From: an uncultured Pelagibacteraceae bacterium
GTDB taxonomy: Bacteria > Pseudomonadota > Alphaproteobacteria > Pelagibacterales > Pelagibacteraceae
Length of the DNA stretch: 38,762 bases
Direction of reading: 5' to 3'
Assembly (NCBI GenBank): GCA_902589155.1
Contig: CACIRV010000005.1
Span: 1 to 38,762 of the forward strand
Position 1 is the stretch's first letter. Each line of letters begins with the position of its first letter. The position numbers and the translations under genes are program-made. Below are positions 10,353 through 19,440 of this stretch, piece by piece. Under the pieces are notes generated by a model, which was not told the origin of the DNA, did no database searches, and saw only the letters and a program-made list of their open reading frames with translations.

Positions 10353-11024
10353 TTATTTTTTAAAAAAATTTAAAAAGGTTAATTTAATCAAGTTTATAAA
10401 TGTTGGGACAACATTAATCTTATCATATTCAAGGTATTCTTTTTTTCTACTACTTTCTATAAGATTTAGGCTTTCAATTAAAAAGTCAAAATTCTTGATA
10501 TAGATAAAGAAAATATCTGTAGCTTTACAATTCTCTTCTAATAAAATTTTTTTTTCATTAACAATTTTTCCAACATCAAATTTTTCACTAATTTCATGAA
10601 AAGTCAAAGTAACAGAGTTCCAATCTTTTATAAATTTATAGAAAAATATAAAAGAACCTCTTTGAGACTGTAAATTGCCGAGGTGAAAATTGTAAATTTT
10701 AAAATCTTGTAGTTTAATTTTACTTGTGCAGTAAACACTTAACCCATATTCATATTTCTGATTAACACCGTCTATAATTTTGCAATTTTTGTTCTTTTTT
10801 ACGATATCTTTAATTGAAACTTTTGATCTTAAATTGAGGAATAAATCTTTTAATGATCCAAAAAATAAGAAGACAAACATAATTTTTATTTTTCTAATAA
10901 AGTTTGCTTTAGTAATAAGAATGTCAATCTTAAAATTTTTATAAATATCGTTTGAAATAATTTTATCTACTAGTTTTAGAGATAAGAATTCATCGTTAGT
11001 CGTATAAATAATAATTCTTCTCAT
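10353..11024 (-). CDS. formyltransferase-fold protein, possibly sugar N-formyltransferase
   Basis: This 223-residue soluble protein has the core of the formyltransferase fold shared by PurN, Fmt and sugar formyltransferases. The segment YNFHLGNLQSQRG supplies Asn112 and His114. About 36 residues later FDVGKIV supplies Asp150, giving the Asn-His-Asp catalytic triad in family order, with LTFHEIS between. The N-terminal half lacks a clear folate-binding signature and is divergent, and the length is shorter than Fmt. It follows a GT39-like membrane glycosyltransferase on the same strand, so formylation of an amino-sugar in a surface glycan is a reasonable guess. The substrate is unknown. It ends 28 bases from the convergent upstream gene. 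Confidence 0.6.
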   Translation of the reverse strand: MRRIIIYTTNDEFLSLKLVDKIISNDIYKNFKIDILITKANFIRKIKIMFVFLFFGSLKDLFLNLRSKVSIKDIVKKNKNCKIIDGVNQKYEYGLSVYCTSKIKLQDFKIYNFHLGNLQSQRGSFIFFYKFIKDWNSVTLTFHEISEKFDVGKIVNEKKILLEENCKATDIFFIYIKNFDFLIESLNLIESSRKKEYLEYDKINVVPTFINLIKLTFLNFFKK

Positions 11025-11091
11025 TAATAAATTTTAAATTTTTTTGATGAATTTAGTAAATCCAAAATAACTATTAGGTTTGTTAAAGATA

Positions 11092-11119
11092 AATATAATA
11101 AAAAAGTGTAATTTTTCAA
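11092..11119 (-). promoter_or_regulatory. candidate promoter for the formyltransferase-like gene
   Basis: In the 105-base gap on the minus strand, TTGAAA (11114-11119) and TATATT (11092-11097) are separated by 16 bases, which fits a sigma-70 promoter. It would give a leader of about 60 bases before the ATG at 11024. The region is extremely AT-rich, so chance matches are likely. Confidence 0.35.
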
Positions 11120-11129
11120 TTTAAAATAT

Positions 11130-11393
11130 TTAATTTTGATTATTTAAGTCTTTTTGTATTTTTTTGATAAATTGATTAATTAATATAGCATCATCTTTTT
11201 TGATATACTCTTCTTTAGAGACAGCAACTTTCATTTCATCTTTAATTTTTTGTTTTATATATTCCAGATTTTCTTTTGACGATAAGCTATATATTTTATT
11301 TTCAACATATTTAACTGTTGAACCTATTGTAATTTTAAAGGTTATAAAAAAAACAAATGCCACAAATATTGTCTTATAAAAAAATAGTTTCAT
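11130..11393 (-). CDS. small membrane-anchored protein of unknown function
   Basis: This 87-residue protein has one hydrophobic N-terminal segment (about 4-24) that could be a signal anchor, followed by a charged, lysine- and glutamate-rich helical tail with no cysteine or known motif. Its ATG overlaps the stop codon of the upstream glycosyltransferase gene by one base (TAATG), so it is probably translated by coupling and may act with that enzyme. I do not recognise the family. The overlap and membrane anchor support a real gene, but no homology is claimed. Confidence 0.6.
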   Translation of the reverse strand: MKLFFYKTIFVAFVFFITFKITIGSTVKYVENKIYSLSSKENLEYIKQKIKDEMKVAVSKEEYIKKDDAILINQFIKKIQKDLNNQN

Positions 11394-13072
11394 TATTTTG
11401 ATTTTTTATAAATTTCGTAAATTATTGTATTATCAACTTTATGTTCTTTAATTTTTTTAAATCTTGATGGCATATCATACTTTTTGTAGTATCGTTTATC
11501 AATATTATAAACTCTGTTTGAATAAACATAGTCCGCATTAGCCTTTTCATCATTTACTATTATTTTTATTCTCTTTTTTTCATTTGCATCAAGCAGATCA
11601 TGCATAAACCATAATGGATACCAGGAATTTGTACTTACTATAATCTCATGATTTCCTTTTTCATTTTTAATTACTTCTCTCAAAAATTCTATTGCTGATA
11701 ACCCTGTATAATCTACATCAAGATTGTTTTTAATTTTTTCTGTAGTTAAAAAGTTGAAGTAAAAGGATTGATATGGATGATAAATATAAATTCTTAAAAT
11801 TATAGAAGTAGCAAGAATAATAAAACAAAGTATTAGTGAAATATTGATAAATTTTTTATTTTTATATTTTTTGAAATAAAAATAGATACTTAAAGTTGAG
11901 AAGTAAATTATGAAAATATATAAAAAATATGCAAGTCTCCAACTATTATACAAACTAATATTTAATAGCGATAATCCTGTAAAAAAAAATACTAAATTTA
12001 TAAAAATAAAAAAATCTTTTTTTTCTTCTTTAGCGCGCCATAAATCATTATAAATGCTGTCTTTTTTTATTTTAAAAAAACGTCCAATGACTCTTAGGGA
12101 ATAAGCTGAAAATCCGTGGAAAAACAATAATAGGTGCAATATGGGTGTTGAAACTAAAATCCAAAATCCAAGATAATAATAAGGCAGCTTGTTACTATGA
12201 TAGTATTCTCCTAAAAAATTAACTTTACCGCTCCATGCCATATCCAAATTTAGTGAGCCAATTATACCAGTAAAAGTATTATCCCATAGATGAGGCCAAA
12301 AAATAAAAAGAAAGAAAAAATAACTAATTAAATGCTTTAAAACTAACAAAAAATTTAAATCTTTTTTATTTGAAATAAAATTAATTAACCAAAATAATAT
12401 TAAACTTATGGGAATAAAAAAACCTGCTAATCTTATTGTAGTTGATATTCCTGAAAATAAACTAAGAAGTATAATATTTTTATTTGATGGATTGTCTATA
12501 ACTTTAAAATAATAATAAATTGAAATTATATATAAACTTAAGAAAATTATATCTTTATTATTCCAAAAACTATCTCCAAATATTCTTGGAGTAATAATTA
12601 ATAGAAATAATCCTAATAAACTAATTATTTTATTTTTATATCTATTTAATAAAATTTTATAAAAAAAAATTGAACCAATAAAAAAATAAATAAAGATTAA
12701 TATATGCCTTAATTGATAATATTTTAGGGGTTCATCTAATTCCAGTAAAATTTCTAAATAAGCCGCTGGCAAATCGAATATAATTCCATACTTATTCCAC
12801 AATTCAATATCAGGTAATGTAAATCCCTGGATTTCACTCATTTTAATAGCTGAAGATAATTTTAGCTTCTCTAATCCAAAAAAATCAGCAATGTAAGTGA
12901 GCCAAAAAAAACCATTAGATCTGTGAAATTTTTCATCAGTATAAAATCCATAATCTTTGTATATTAAAAAACCTAAAATAAAGTAGGCGATAAAAACTAA
13001 AAATATTATAGATTTATTAAAATTGATAAAATTACTTATTTTTTTTATCATATTGAAATTTATATAATGCAT
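11393..13072 (-). CDS. membrane glycosyltransferase, GT39/PMT-like
   Basis: This 559-residue polytopic protein resembles bacterial and archaeal GT39-like enzymes that move a sugar from polyprenyl phosphate to an acceptor on the outer face of the membrane. After the first membrane segment (about 21-38) the loop YGFYTDEKFHRSNG contains the acidic pair Asp46-Glu47 expected for GT-C catalysis. ITPRIFGDSFWNNKDI and GEYYHSNKLPYYYLGFWIL are patterns I associate with this family. The last 100 or so residues form a soluble domain. A second ATG at codon 8 (MIKKIS) may be the true start. It diverges from sucC across only 39 bases. The acceptor is unknown; lipid or surface glycan is likely. Confidence 0.75.
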   Translation of the reverse strand: MHYINFNMIKKISNFINFNKSIIFLVFIAYFILGFLIYKDYGFYTDEKFHRSNGFFWLTYIADFFGLEKLKLSSAIKMSEIQGFTLPDIELWNKYGIIFDLPAAYLEILLELDEPLKYYQLRHILIFIYFFIGSIFFYKILLNRYKNKIISLLGLFLLIITPRIFGDSFWNNKDIIFLSLYIISIYYYFKVIDNPSNKNIILLSLFSGISTTIRLAGFFIPISLILFWLINFISNKKDLNFLLVLKHLISYFFFLFIFWPHLWDNTFTGIIGSLNLDMAWSGKVNFLGEYYHSNKLPYYYLGFWILVSTPILHLLLFFHGFSAYSLRVIGRFFKIKKDSIYNDLWRAKEEKKDFFIFINLVFFFTGLSLLNISLYNSWRLAYFLYIFIIYFSTLSIYFYFKKYKNKKFINISLILCFIILATSIILRIYIYHPYQSFYFNFLTTEKIKNNLDVDYTGLSAIEFLREVIKNEKGNHEIIVSTNSWYPLWFMHDLLDANEKKRIKIIVNDEKANADYVYSNRVYNIDKRYYKKYDMPSRFKKIKEHKVDNTIIYEIYKKSK

Positions 13073-13111
13073 TAGAAATTAAATATATATATAATTAAAA
13101 TATTTATTTCT
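13073..13111. promoter_or_regulatory. short AT-only divergent promoter region
   Basis: These 39 bases are nearly all A and T and separate the divergent glycosyltransferase and sucC genes. A TATAAT at 13090-13095 on the plus strand could be the -10 box for sucC, with a leader of about 10 bases. No good -35 is seen at the usual distance. The other strand has TATATT-like boxes. The sites are weakly supported, but some promoter for the suc genes is required here or inside the divergent gene. Confidence 0.35.
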
Positions 13112-14272
13112 ATGAATATTCACGAACATCAGGCAAAAGATCTATTAAGAAGTTTTGGGGCGCCCGTTTCAAAAGGTGTAGTAATTTATAATTTAGAAGA
13201 AATAGAAAAAAAAATTCAATATTTAAATTCAAAGGAGTTTGTGCTTAAAGCACAAATTCATGCTGGGGGAAGAGGAAAAGCAGGAGGAGTTAAGCTAGTA
13301 AAAAGTATTGATGAACTTAAAAAGGAAGCCCAAGAAATGTTAGGAAAAGTATTAGTTACTCATCAAACTGGTCCTGAGGGTAAAGAAGTAAAAAGACTTT
13401 ATATAGAAGAGGCTTCAGAAATAGAGAAAGAGTTTTACCTTTCGTGTCTTATAGACAGGGAAAGTTCTAAGATTGTTTTTATTAGTAGTACAGAAGGTGG
13501 AATGGATATTGAAAAAGTGGCAATTCAGCAACCAAATAAAATTATTACAACTAAGATTGAGCTCAGTAAAGATATTGCAAATCAAGAGATAGAAAAAATA
13601 ATTTCCCCTTTTAAATTTGATGATAATCAAAAAAAAGAATTTGAAAAATTAATACGGGCATTGTACAAAATTTTAATTCAAAAAGATGTAAGTTTAATTG
13701 AAATCAATCCTCTTATCATTACAAAAAATAAAAAACTATTATGTCTAGATGCAAAAATGAATTTTGATGATAATGCAATCTTTAGACAACCAGAAATTTT
13801 AAAGTTAAGAGATCTAAATGAAGAAGATCCGACTGAGATAGAAGCAAAAAAATACGACCTTTCTTATATCAAACTTAATGGATCTATAGGTTGTATGGTT
13901 AACGGAGCTGGCTTAGCAATGGCTACGATGGACATAATAAAACTTTATGGAAAAGAACCAGCAAACTTTTTGGATGTAGGTGGAGGAGCATCTAAAGAAA
14001 AAGTCTCTGCAGCTTTTAAACTTATTTTGTCAGATAAGAATGTTAAAGGTATTTTGATAAATATCTTCGGAGGTATAATGAGATGTGATGTTTTAGCCCA
14101 AGGAGTTGTAGATGCAGCAAAAGAAGTTAATTTATCAGTTCCAATAGTAGTAAGATTGGCAGGAACAAATTTTAAAAAAGGAAAAGAAATTTTAGATAAA
14201 TCAAATTTAACAATCTTATCAGCATCAGACTTAAATGATGCTGCAGAAAAAATTGTTCAAGCTGTAAAATAA
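13112..14272 (+). CDS. sucC: succinyl-CoA synthetase beta subunit
   Basis: SucC binds the nucleotide and, with SucD, makes ATP or GTP from succinyl-CoA. The 386-residue length is standard. The N-terminal MNIHEHQAKDLLRSFG and KAQIHAGGRGKAGGVKL are family signatures of the ATP-grasp domain. The C-terminal half has the succinate/CoA-ligase GGGASKEKVSAAF and NIFGGIMRCDVLAQGV segments. sucD follows with no spacer. It is the first of five consecutive TCA genes (sucC, sucD, sucA, sucB, lpd). Confidence 0.98.
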   Translation: MNIHEHQAKDLLRSFGAPVSKGVVIYNLEEIEKKIQYLNSKEFVLKAQIHAGGRGKAGGVKLVKSIDELKKEAQEMLGKVLVTHQTGPEGKEVKRLYIEEASEIEKEFYLSCLIDRESSKIVFISSTEGGMDIEKVAIQQPNKIITTKIELSKDIANQEIEKIISPFKFDDNQKKEFEKLIRALYKILIQKDVSLIEINPLIITKNKKLLCLDAKMNFDDNAIFRQPEILKLRDLNEEDPTEIEAKKYDLSYIKLNGSIGCMVNGAGLAMATMDIIKLYGKEPANFLDVGGGASKEKVSAAFKLILSDKNVKGILINIFGGIMRCDVLAQGVVDAAKEVNLSVPIVVRLAGTNFKKGKEILDKSNLTILSASDLNDAAEKIVQAVK

Positions 14273-15148
14273 ATGTCAGTATTAATAAACAAAAATACAA
14301 AAGTTATTTGCCAAGGTTTCACTGGAAAACATGGAACTTTTCACTCCGAACAAGCACTTAAATATGGAACAAAACTTGTAGGAGGGGTAACTCCGAAAAA
14401 AGGTGGTCAAAAACATTTGAGTCTTCCGGTTTTTAATACAGTTCAGGAAGCTAAAGACGAAACAAATGCAAATGCCACTATGATATATGTCCCTCCTAAA
14501 TTTGCTGCTGAAGCAATTATAGAAGCTATAAATGCAAAAGTTGAATTAATAGTTTGCATAACTGAAGGGATACCTATTTTAGATATGATTAAAGTAAAAA
14601 AAGAATTAAAAAACAGTAGATCAAGATTAATTGGCCCTAACTGTCCAGGTATAATTACTCCAGACGAATGTAAAATAGGAATTATGCCTGGGAACATTCA
14701 TAAAAAGGGAACTGTTGGTATTGTTTCAAGATCTGGGACGTTAACATATGAAGCTGTTGCGCAGACTTCAACAAATGGAATGGGCCAGTCTACTTGCATA
14801 GGAATAGGAGGAGATCCAATCAATGGCACTAATTTTATAGATTGTTTACAACTTTTTTTAAAAGACAAAGAAACCAAATCAATTGTTATGATTGGAGAAA
14901 TAGGTGGTTTAGCTGAAGAGGAGGCAGCTGAATTCTTAAAAAGGGAAAAGATAAAAAAACCTATGGTTGGTTTTATAGCTGGCTTAACAGCCCCGGCAGG
15001 AAAACGTATGGGTCATGCAGGTGCCATAATATCAGGAGGAAAAGGTGGAGCTGAAGATAAAATAGAAGTTATGAAATCTGCTGGAATCACTATCTCAAAG
15101 TCCCCTGCAGATATTGGTAAGACACTTTTGCAAAAACTTAATGGTTGA
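14273..15148 (+). CDS. sucD: succinyl-CoA synthetase alpha subunit
   Basis: SucD carries the phosphohistidine intermediate of succinyl-CoA synthetase. It is 291 residues long. The N-terminal [18 protein letters not shown] binds Co[15 protein letters not shown] is conserved, and [17 protein letters not shown] contains the phosphorylated histidine (His248, equivalent to E. coli His246). It starts directly after the sucC stop codon. A 33-base gap leads to sucA, without an evident terminator. Confidence 0.98.
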   Translation: MSVLINKNTKVICQGFTGKHGTFHSEQALKYGTKLVGGVTPKKGGQKHLSLPVFNTVQEAKDETNANATMIYVPPKFAAEAIIEAINAKVELIVCITEGIPILDMIKVKKELKNSRSRLIGPNCPGIITPDECKIGIMPGNIHKKGTVGIVSRSGTLTYEAVAQTSTNGMGQSTCIGIGGDPINGTNFIDCLQLFLKDKETKSIVMIGEIGGLAEEEAAEFLKREKIKKPMVGFIAGLTAPAGKRMGHAGAIISGGKGGAEDKIEVMKSAGITISKSPADIGKTLLQKLNG

Positions 15149-15181
15149 ATTTCCACAATTCATGTTAAAATAAACGAATAA

Positions 15182-18064
15182 ATGTCATCATCAAAAAACA
15201 ATACTACCTACAAAAAGACTTCTTTTTTAGTTGGCAATAATTCAGAGTTTATCAATGAATTTTACGCAGACTATCTTTCTGATCCAAAATCAGTACCAGA
15301 AAGTTGGAGACAATTTTTTGAAGGATTAAGTGAAGAACAAAAATTGATTTATGATGATTTACAAGGTCCTAGTTGGTCACCAGAAAGAAAAAATAAGAAA
15401 ATTAGATTTAATACAGAAGATCTTAAAGAAGAAGAAAAAGAATTTGAAATTGATTTAAAATCAATCAATGAATCTGTAAAAGCCATAGCCTTAATTAGAG
15501 CATATAGGATAAGAGGTCATCTGATAGCTAATTTAGATCCACTTGAAATGATGGAAAGAAAATATCTTGAAGATCTCAACCCGGCAGACCATGGATTTAA
15601 AAAAGAAGACTATAATAAAAAAATTTATGTAGGGGAATATATGAGAGGAGGATATTCTACTATTAAAGAAATTCTTAGTTTCTTTAAAAAAATATATTGT
15701 TCAAAAATTGGTGTCGAATATATGCACATCTCTGATCCTATAGAAAAAAAATGGTTTAGAGAAAGAATGGAAAAAGAAGAAAACCAATTAAAATTTACTA
15801 TTAACGGAAAAAAAGCAATTTTAAATAAGCTGATACAAGCAGAAGGATTTGAAAAATTTCTAGCTGTTAAATTTGTAGGAACTAAAAGGTTTGGACTTGA
15901 TGGAGGGGAAGCTTTGATACCTGCATTGGAACAAATCATAAAAAGAGGAGGTCATCTAGGTTTTAAGGAAGTTAAAATTGGTCAACCTCATAGAGGAAGA
16001 CTAAACATTTTAGCTAATGTTTTGCAAAAGTCTTATAAAAGAATGTTTAATGAGTTTGCAGGAGAATATGCATCTTTTAGCTCTGACTCTACAGGTGATG
16101 TAAAATATCATTTAGGAGCTTCTTCAAATCGAGAATTTGATGGTAATTTAGTTCACGTATCTTTAACCGACAATCCATCACATCTTGAGGCAGTTAATCC
16201 AGTAGTGTTAGGACAAACAAGAGCAAAACAATTTTTTCATAAAGATGAAAAAAGAAGACAGGTTATTCCAGTTTTAATTCATGGAGACGCATCTTTTGCA
16301 GGACAAGGCGTAGTTGCTGAATGTTTTGCAATGTCTGGGGTACCAGGGCATAATACTGGAGGTACAATACATATAATTGTTAATAATCAAATAGGATTTA
16401 CAACAAGCCCTAAATTTGCCCGTTCTTCCCCATATCCTTCTGATTTGGCAAAAATGGTTGATGCACCAATTTTACACGTTAACGGAGACGATCCCGAGGC
16501 AGTTACTCATTGTGCAAAAATTGCAACTGACTATAGGCAAAAGTTTAATAGAGACGTTGTTATAGATATGATTTGCTACAGACGATTTGGTCATAACGAA
16601 GGAGACGAACCATCCTTTACTCAACCCACTATGTATAGGAAAATAAAAAAACATCCTACAACACTTAACATTTATGCAAAAAAACTAATCGATGAAGGTG
16701 TTATTACCAATGAAGAGTTTAATAGTATGAAGACAAAATTTAAAAGTCTTCTAGAGGAACAATTTAAAACAGCTAAAGAGTATAAACCCAAATTAGAGTG
16801 GTACGAAGGAGTATGGTCAAGATTTAAACCAGAAAAAGGAAAAGATAAAAGAGGAGTAACAGGAGTTCCTTTAGATAAAATAATAAAAATTGGTAAAAAA
16901 ATAACTTTAATACCAGAAGACTTAAATCTTCATCCAACTTTAAGAAAAATATTTGAAAATAAGAAAAAAATGCTTCTAAGTGGAAAAGGTTTTGACTGGG
17001 CGACAGCGGAACATTTAGCATTTGCAACATTATTAGAAGAAGGTTATCCAGTCAGACTTTCTGGACAAGATTCTGCAAGAGGAACTTTTAGCCAACGCCA
17101 TTCTGTATTGAAAGATCAATTGAATGGAAAAAAATATATTCCTCTTAATAATATTTCAAAAAATCAAAAAAATTTTGAGATAATAGATAGTTTACTTTCT
17201 GAAATGGCTGTTCTTGGTTTTGAATATGGTTATGCTTTATCTGAACCTAGCACTCTTGTAATTTGGGAGGCACAATTTGGGGATTTTGCTAATGGAGCTC
17301 AAGTAATTATAGATCAATTTATTGCTTCTGCAGAAAGAAAGTGGGCTAGAGCTAATGGTCTAGTGATGTTATTACCTCATGGCTATGAAGGACAGGGCCC
17401 TGAACATTCATCAGCAAGACTTGAAAGATTTTTACAATTGTGCGCTCAAGAAAATATACAGGTTGTGAACTGCACAACACCAGCAAACTATTTTCATGCT
17501 TTACGTAGACAAATTCACAGGGATTTTAGAAAGCCTTTAATAATTATGACCCCAAAATCTTTGTTAAGAAATAAAATGTGTACTTCTAACATCGAAGATT
17601 TCACTAAAAAGAATACTTTTCATAGAGTTCTAATGGATCATGCAGACTCTAAAAAAAATAATTTAATTAAACTTGTAGAAGATAAAAAAATAAAGAAGGT
17701 AGTTATGTGTTCTGGAAAAATTTATTTTGATCTTCTTCAAGCAAGAGAAAAAAATAAAAATAAAAATGTATTTATTATAAGAATAGAACAATTATACCCA
17801 TTTCCTGTAAAAACACTTGCTAAAGAGTTAAAACGATTTAGCAAAAAAGCTGAATTTTTTTGGTGCCAAGAGGAACCTAAAAATATGGGCGCATGGAACA
17901 CAGTAAGAAATTATATTCAGTGGAGCTTGAATTATATAAAAGCTGCGAACAAAGAAGTTAATTATATTGGTAGAAATCCTGCTGCATCTCCTGCTAGTGG
18001 ATATCTTAAAAAACACCTTGCAGAGCAAAATGAAATATTAGAAAAGGTGATAGGAAAATTTTAA
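15182..18064 (+). CDS. sucA: 2-oxoglutarate dehydrogenase E1 component
   Basis: SucA is the thiamine-diphosphate enzyme that decarboxylates 2-oxoglutarate and transfers the succinyl group to the lipoyl arm of SucB. At 960 residues it has the family length. The N-terminal FINEFYADYLSDPKSVPESW is the E2/E3-interaction motif region. The ThDP-Mg segment starts at GDASFAGQG (Asp369) and ends in VNNQIGFTTS. GQPHRGRLN and RGTFSQRHSVL are substrate-site motifs. sucB follows 3 bases after the stop codon. Nothing unusual was seen. Confidence 0.98.
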   Translation: MSSSKNNTTYKKTSFLVGNNSEFINEFYADYLSDPKSVPESWRQFFEGLSEEQKLIYDDLQGPSWSPERKNKKIRFNTEDLKEEEKEFEIDLKSINESVKAIALIRAYRIRGHLIANLDPLEMMERKYLEDLNPADHGFKKEDYNKKIYVGEYMRGGYSTIKEILSFFKKIYCSKIGVEYMHISDPIEKKWFRERMEKEENQLKFTINGKKAILNKLIQAEGFEKFLAVKFVGTKRFGLDGGEALIPALEQIIKRGGHLGFKEVKIGQPHRGRLNILANVLQKSYKRMFNEFAGEYASFSSDSTGDVKYHLGASSNREFDGNLVHVSLTDNPSHLEAVNPVVLGQTRAKQFFHKDEKRRQVIPVLIHGDASFAGQGVVAECFAMSGVPGHNTGGTIHIIVNNQIGFTTSPKFARSSPYPSDLAKMVDAPILHVNGDDPEAVTHCAKIATDYRQKFNRDVVIDMICYRRFGHNEGDEPSFTQPTMYRKIKKHPTTLNIYAKKLIDEGVITNEEFNSMKTKFKSLLEEQFKTAKEYKPKLEWYEGVWSRFKPEKGKDKRGVTGVPLDKIIKIGKKITLIPEDLNLHPTLRKIFENKKKMLLSGKGFDWATAEHLAFATLLEEGYPVRLSGQDSARGTFSQRHSVLKDQLNGKKYIPLNNISKNQKNFEIIDSLLSEMAVLGFEYGYALSEPSTLVIWEAQFGDFANGAQVIIDQFIASAERKWARANGLVMLLPHGYEGQGPEHSSARLERFLQLCAQENIQVVNCTTPANYFHALRRQIHRDFRKPLIIMTPKSLLRNKMCTSNIEDFTKKNTFHRVLMDHADSKKNNLIKLVEDKKIKKVVMCSGKIYFDLLQAREKNKNKNVFIIRIEQLYPFPVKTLAKELKRFSKKAEFFWCQEEPKNMGAWNTVRNYIQWSLNYIKAANKEVNYIGRNPAASPASGYLKKHLAEQNEILEKVIGKF

Positions 18065-18067
18065 TTC

Positions 18068-19438
18068 ATGTCCGAAAAAATATTAGTACCAACTTTAGGC
18101 GAGTCTGTAACAGAAGCAACGGTTTCAAAATGGTTAAAAAATCAAGGTGAAAAAGTCTCTGTGGACGAACCTATTGTAGAATTAGAGACAGATAAAGTAA
18201 ATGTAGAAGTTCCTGCTCCATCTAATGGTGTTTTAGAAAGCATATCAGTAAGAGAAGGTGAAACTGTAAATGTAGGCGCTTTACTTGGTATGATAAATGG
18301 ATCTGGCAAGAAAATAAATGAAGAAGTTAAGGAGGTAAAAGATTATTCTCCACCAAAGAAAAAAACTTCAATCTTAAAAAAACCTAAGGAAGCAGCTGAA
18401 CCATTAAAACTTGAGCAAGAAGAAGCTGAACCATTAAAACTTGAGCAAGAAGAAGCTGAACCATTAAAACTTGAGCAGGAAGATATTGCACCATCTCAAA
18501 TTAAACAACAAGAACCATTAATATTAGATAATTTTCATGAAAAGCAAGAAGTAAAAGAAAAACAAAAAGTAAAAAGTTCCAAGCCATCCATCTCTCCTGC
18601 TGCAAGAAAAATGGCAAGAGAAGCTAAAGTAGATCTAAATAAAATTCAAGGTTCAGGAAAACATGGTGTTATTTTAAAAGAAGACATTATGAGCCTAATG
18701 GGATCAAAACCATCTCCTTCAGATAGAAAAATTAAACATGGTCCTGAAGAAAGAGTTAAAATGACAAGATTAAGACTAACAATCGCAAAAAGATTAAAAG
18801 AAGCCCAAGAAAACGCAGCTATGTTAACAACCTTTAATGAAGTAGATATGAGCGAAGTGATATCTATGAGAAATGAATATAAAGAAGAATTTCAAAATAA
18901 GTATTCAGTAAAACTTGGTTTTATGTCGTTTTTTGTAAAATCTTGCGTTATAGGATTAAAAAACTTTCCAGTGGTGAACGCAGAAATTCAAGGCGATGAA
19001 ATAGTTTATAAAAATTATTATAATATAAGTATAGCTGTTGGAACAGACAGAGGCTTAGTAGTGCCCGTTCTTAGAGAGACTGATGAAATGTCGTTTGCAG
19101 ATATCGAAAAGAGTATTAGTAAGTTGGGAGAAAAAGCTCGTGATGGGAAAATCACGATAGATGATCTTCAAGGAGGAACCTTTACTATTACAAATGGAGG
19201 AATTTATGGCTCTATGTTATCTACGCCAATATTAAACCCGCCTCAATCAGCTGTTTTGGGAATGCATAATATAGTTCAAAGACCAATTGTTGTTAATGGA
19301 AATGTTGAGGTAAGACCTATTATGTATTTGGCTTTATCATATGATCACAGAATAATAGACGGGAAGGAAGCAGTTTCTTTTTTAAAGATAGTTAAGGAAT
19401 CCTTAGAACAACCTAAAAGACTCTTTTTAAATATTTAA
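18068..19438 (+). CDS. sucB: dihydrolipoamide succinyltransferase (E2 of 2-oxoglutarate dehydrogenase)
   Basis: SucB forms the core of the complex and transfers the succinyl group to CoA. Domain order in 456 residues: one lipoyl domain (1-77) with the lipoylated Lys43 in [10 protein letters not shown]; a flexible linker; a peripheral-subunit-binding domain (about 175-215, [31 protein letters not shown]); and the catalytic domain with [12 protein letters not shown] near the end (His427, Asp431). The linker contains three tandem copies of a 10-residue unit ([10 protein letters not shown], residues 110-139), an unusual linker made from a 30-bp DNA repeat. lpd follows after 2 bases. Confidence 0.97.
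   Translation: MSEKILVPTLGESVTEATVSKWLKNQGEKVSVDEPIVELETDKVNVEVPAPSNGVLESISVREGETVNVGALLGMINGSGKKINEEVKEVKDYSPPKKKTSILKKPKEAAEPLKLEQEEAEPLKLEQEEAEPLKLEQEDIAPSQIKQQEPLILDNFHEKQEVKEKQKVKSSKPSISPAARKMAREAKVDLNKIQGSGKHGVILKEDIMSLMGSKPSPSDRKIKHGPEERVKMTRLRLTIAKRLKEAQENAAMLTTFNEVDMSEVISMRNEYKEEFQNKYSVKLGFMSFFVKSCVIGLKNFPVVNAEIQGDEIVYKNYYNISIAVGTDRGLVVPVLRETDEMSFADIEKSISKLGEKARDGKITIDDLQGGTFTITNGGIYGSMLSTPILNPPQSAVLGMHNIVQRPIVVNGNVEVRPIMYLALSYDHRIIDGKEAVSFLKIVKESLEQPKRLFLNI
18395..18484 (+). repeat. 30-bp tandem repeat, three copies, inside sucB linker
   Basis: Three consecutive 30-bp units start at 18395, 18425 and 18455. Copies 1 and 2 are identical, and copy 3 differs at two positions (CAA to CAG and a final GAA to GAT). 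The unit is in frame and encodes [10 protein letters not shown], so copy-number change would lengthen or shorten the linker without a frameshift. The near identity points to recent duplication. Confidence 0.95.
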
Positions 19439-19440
19439 CC

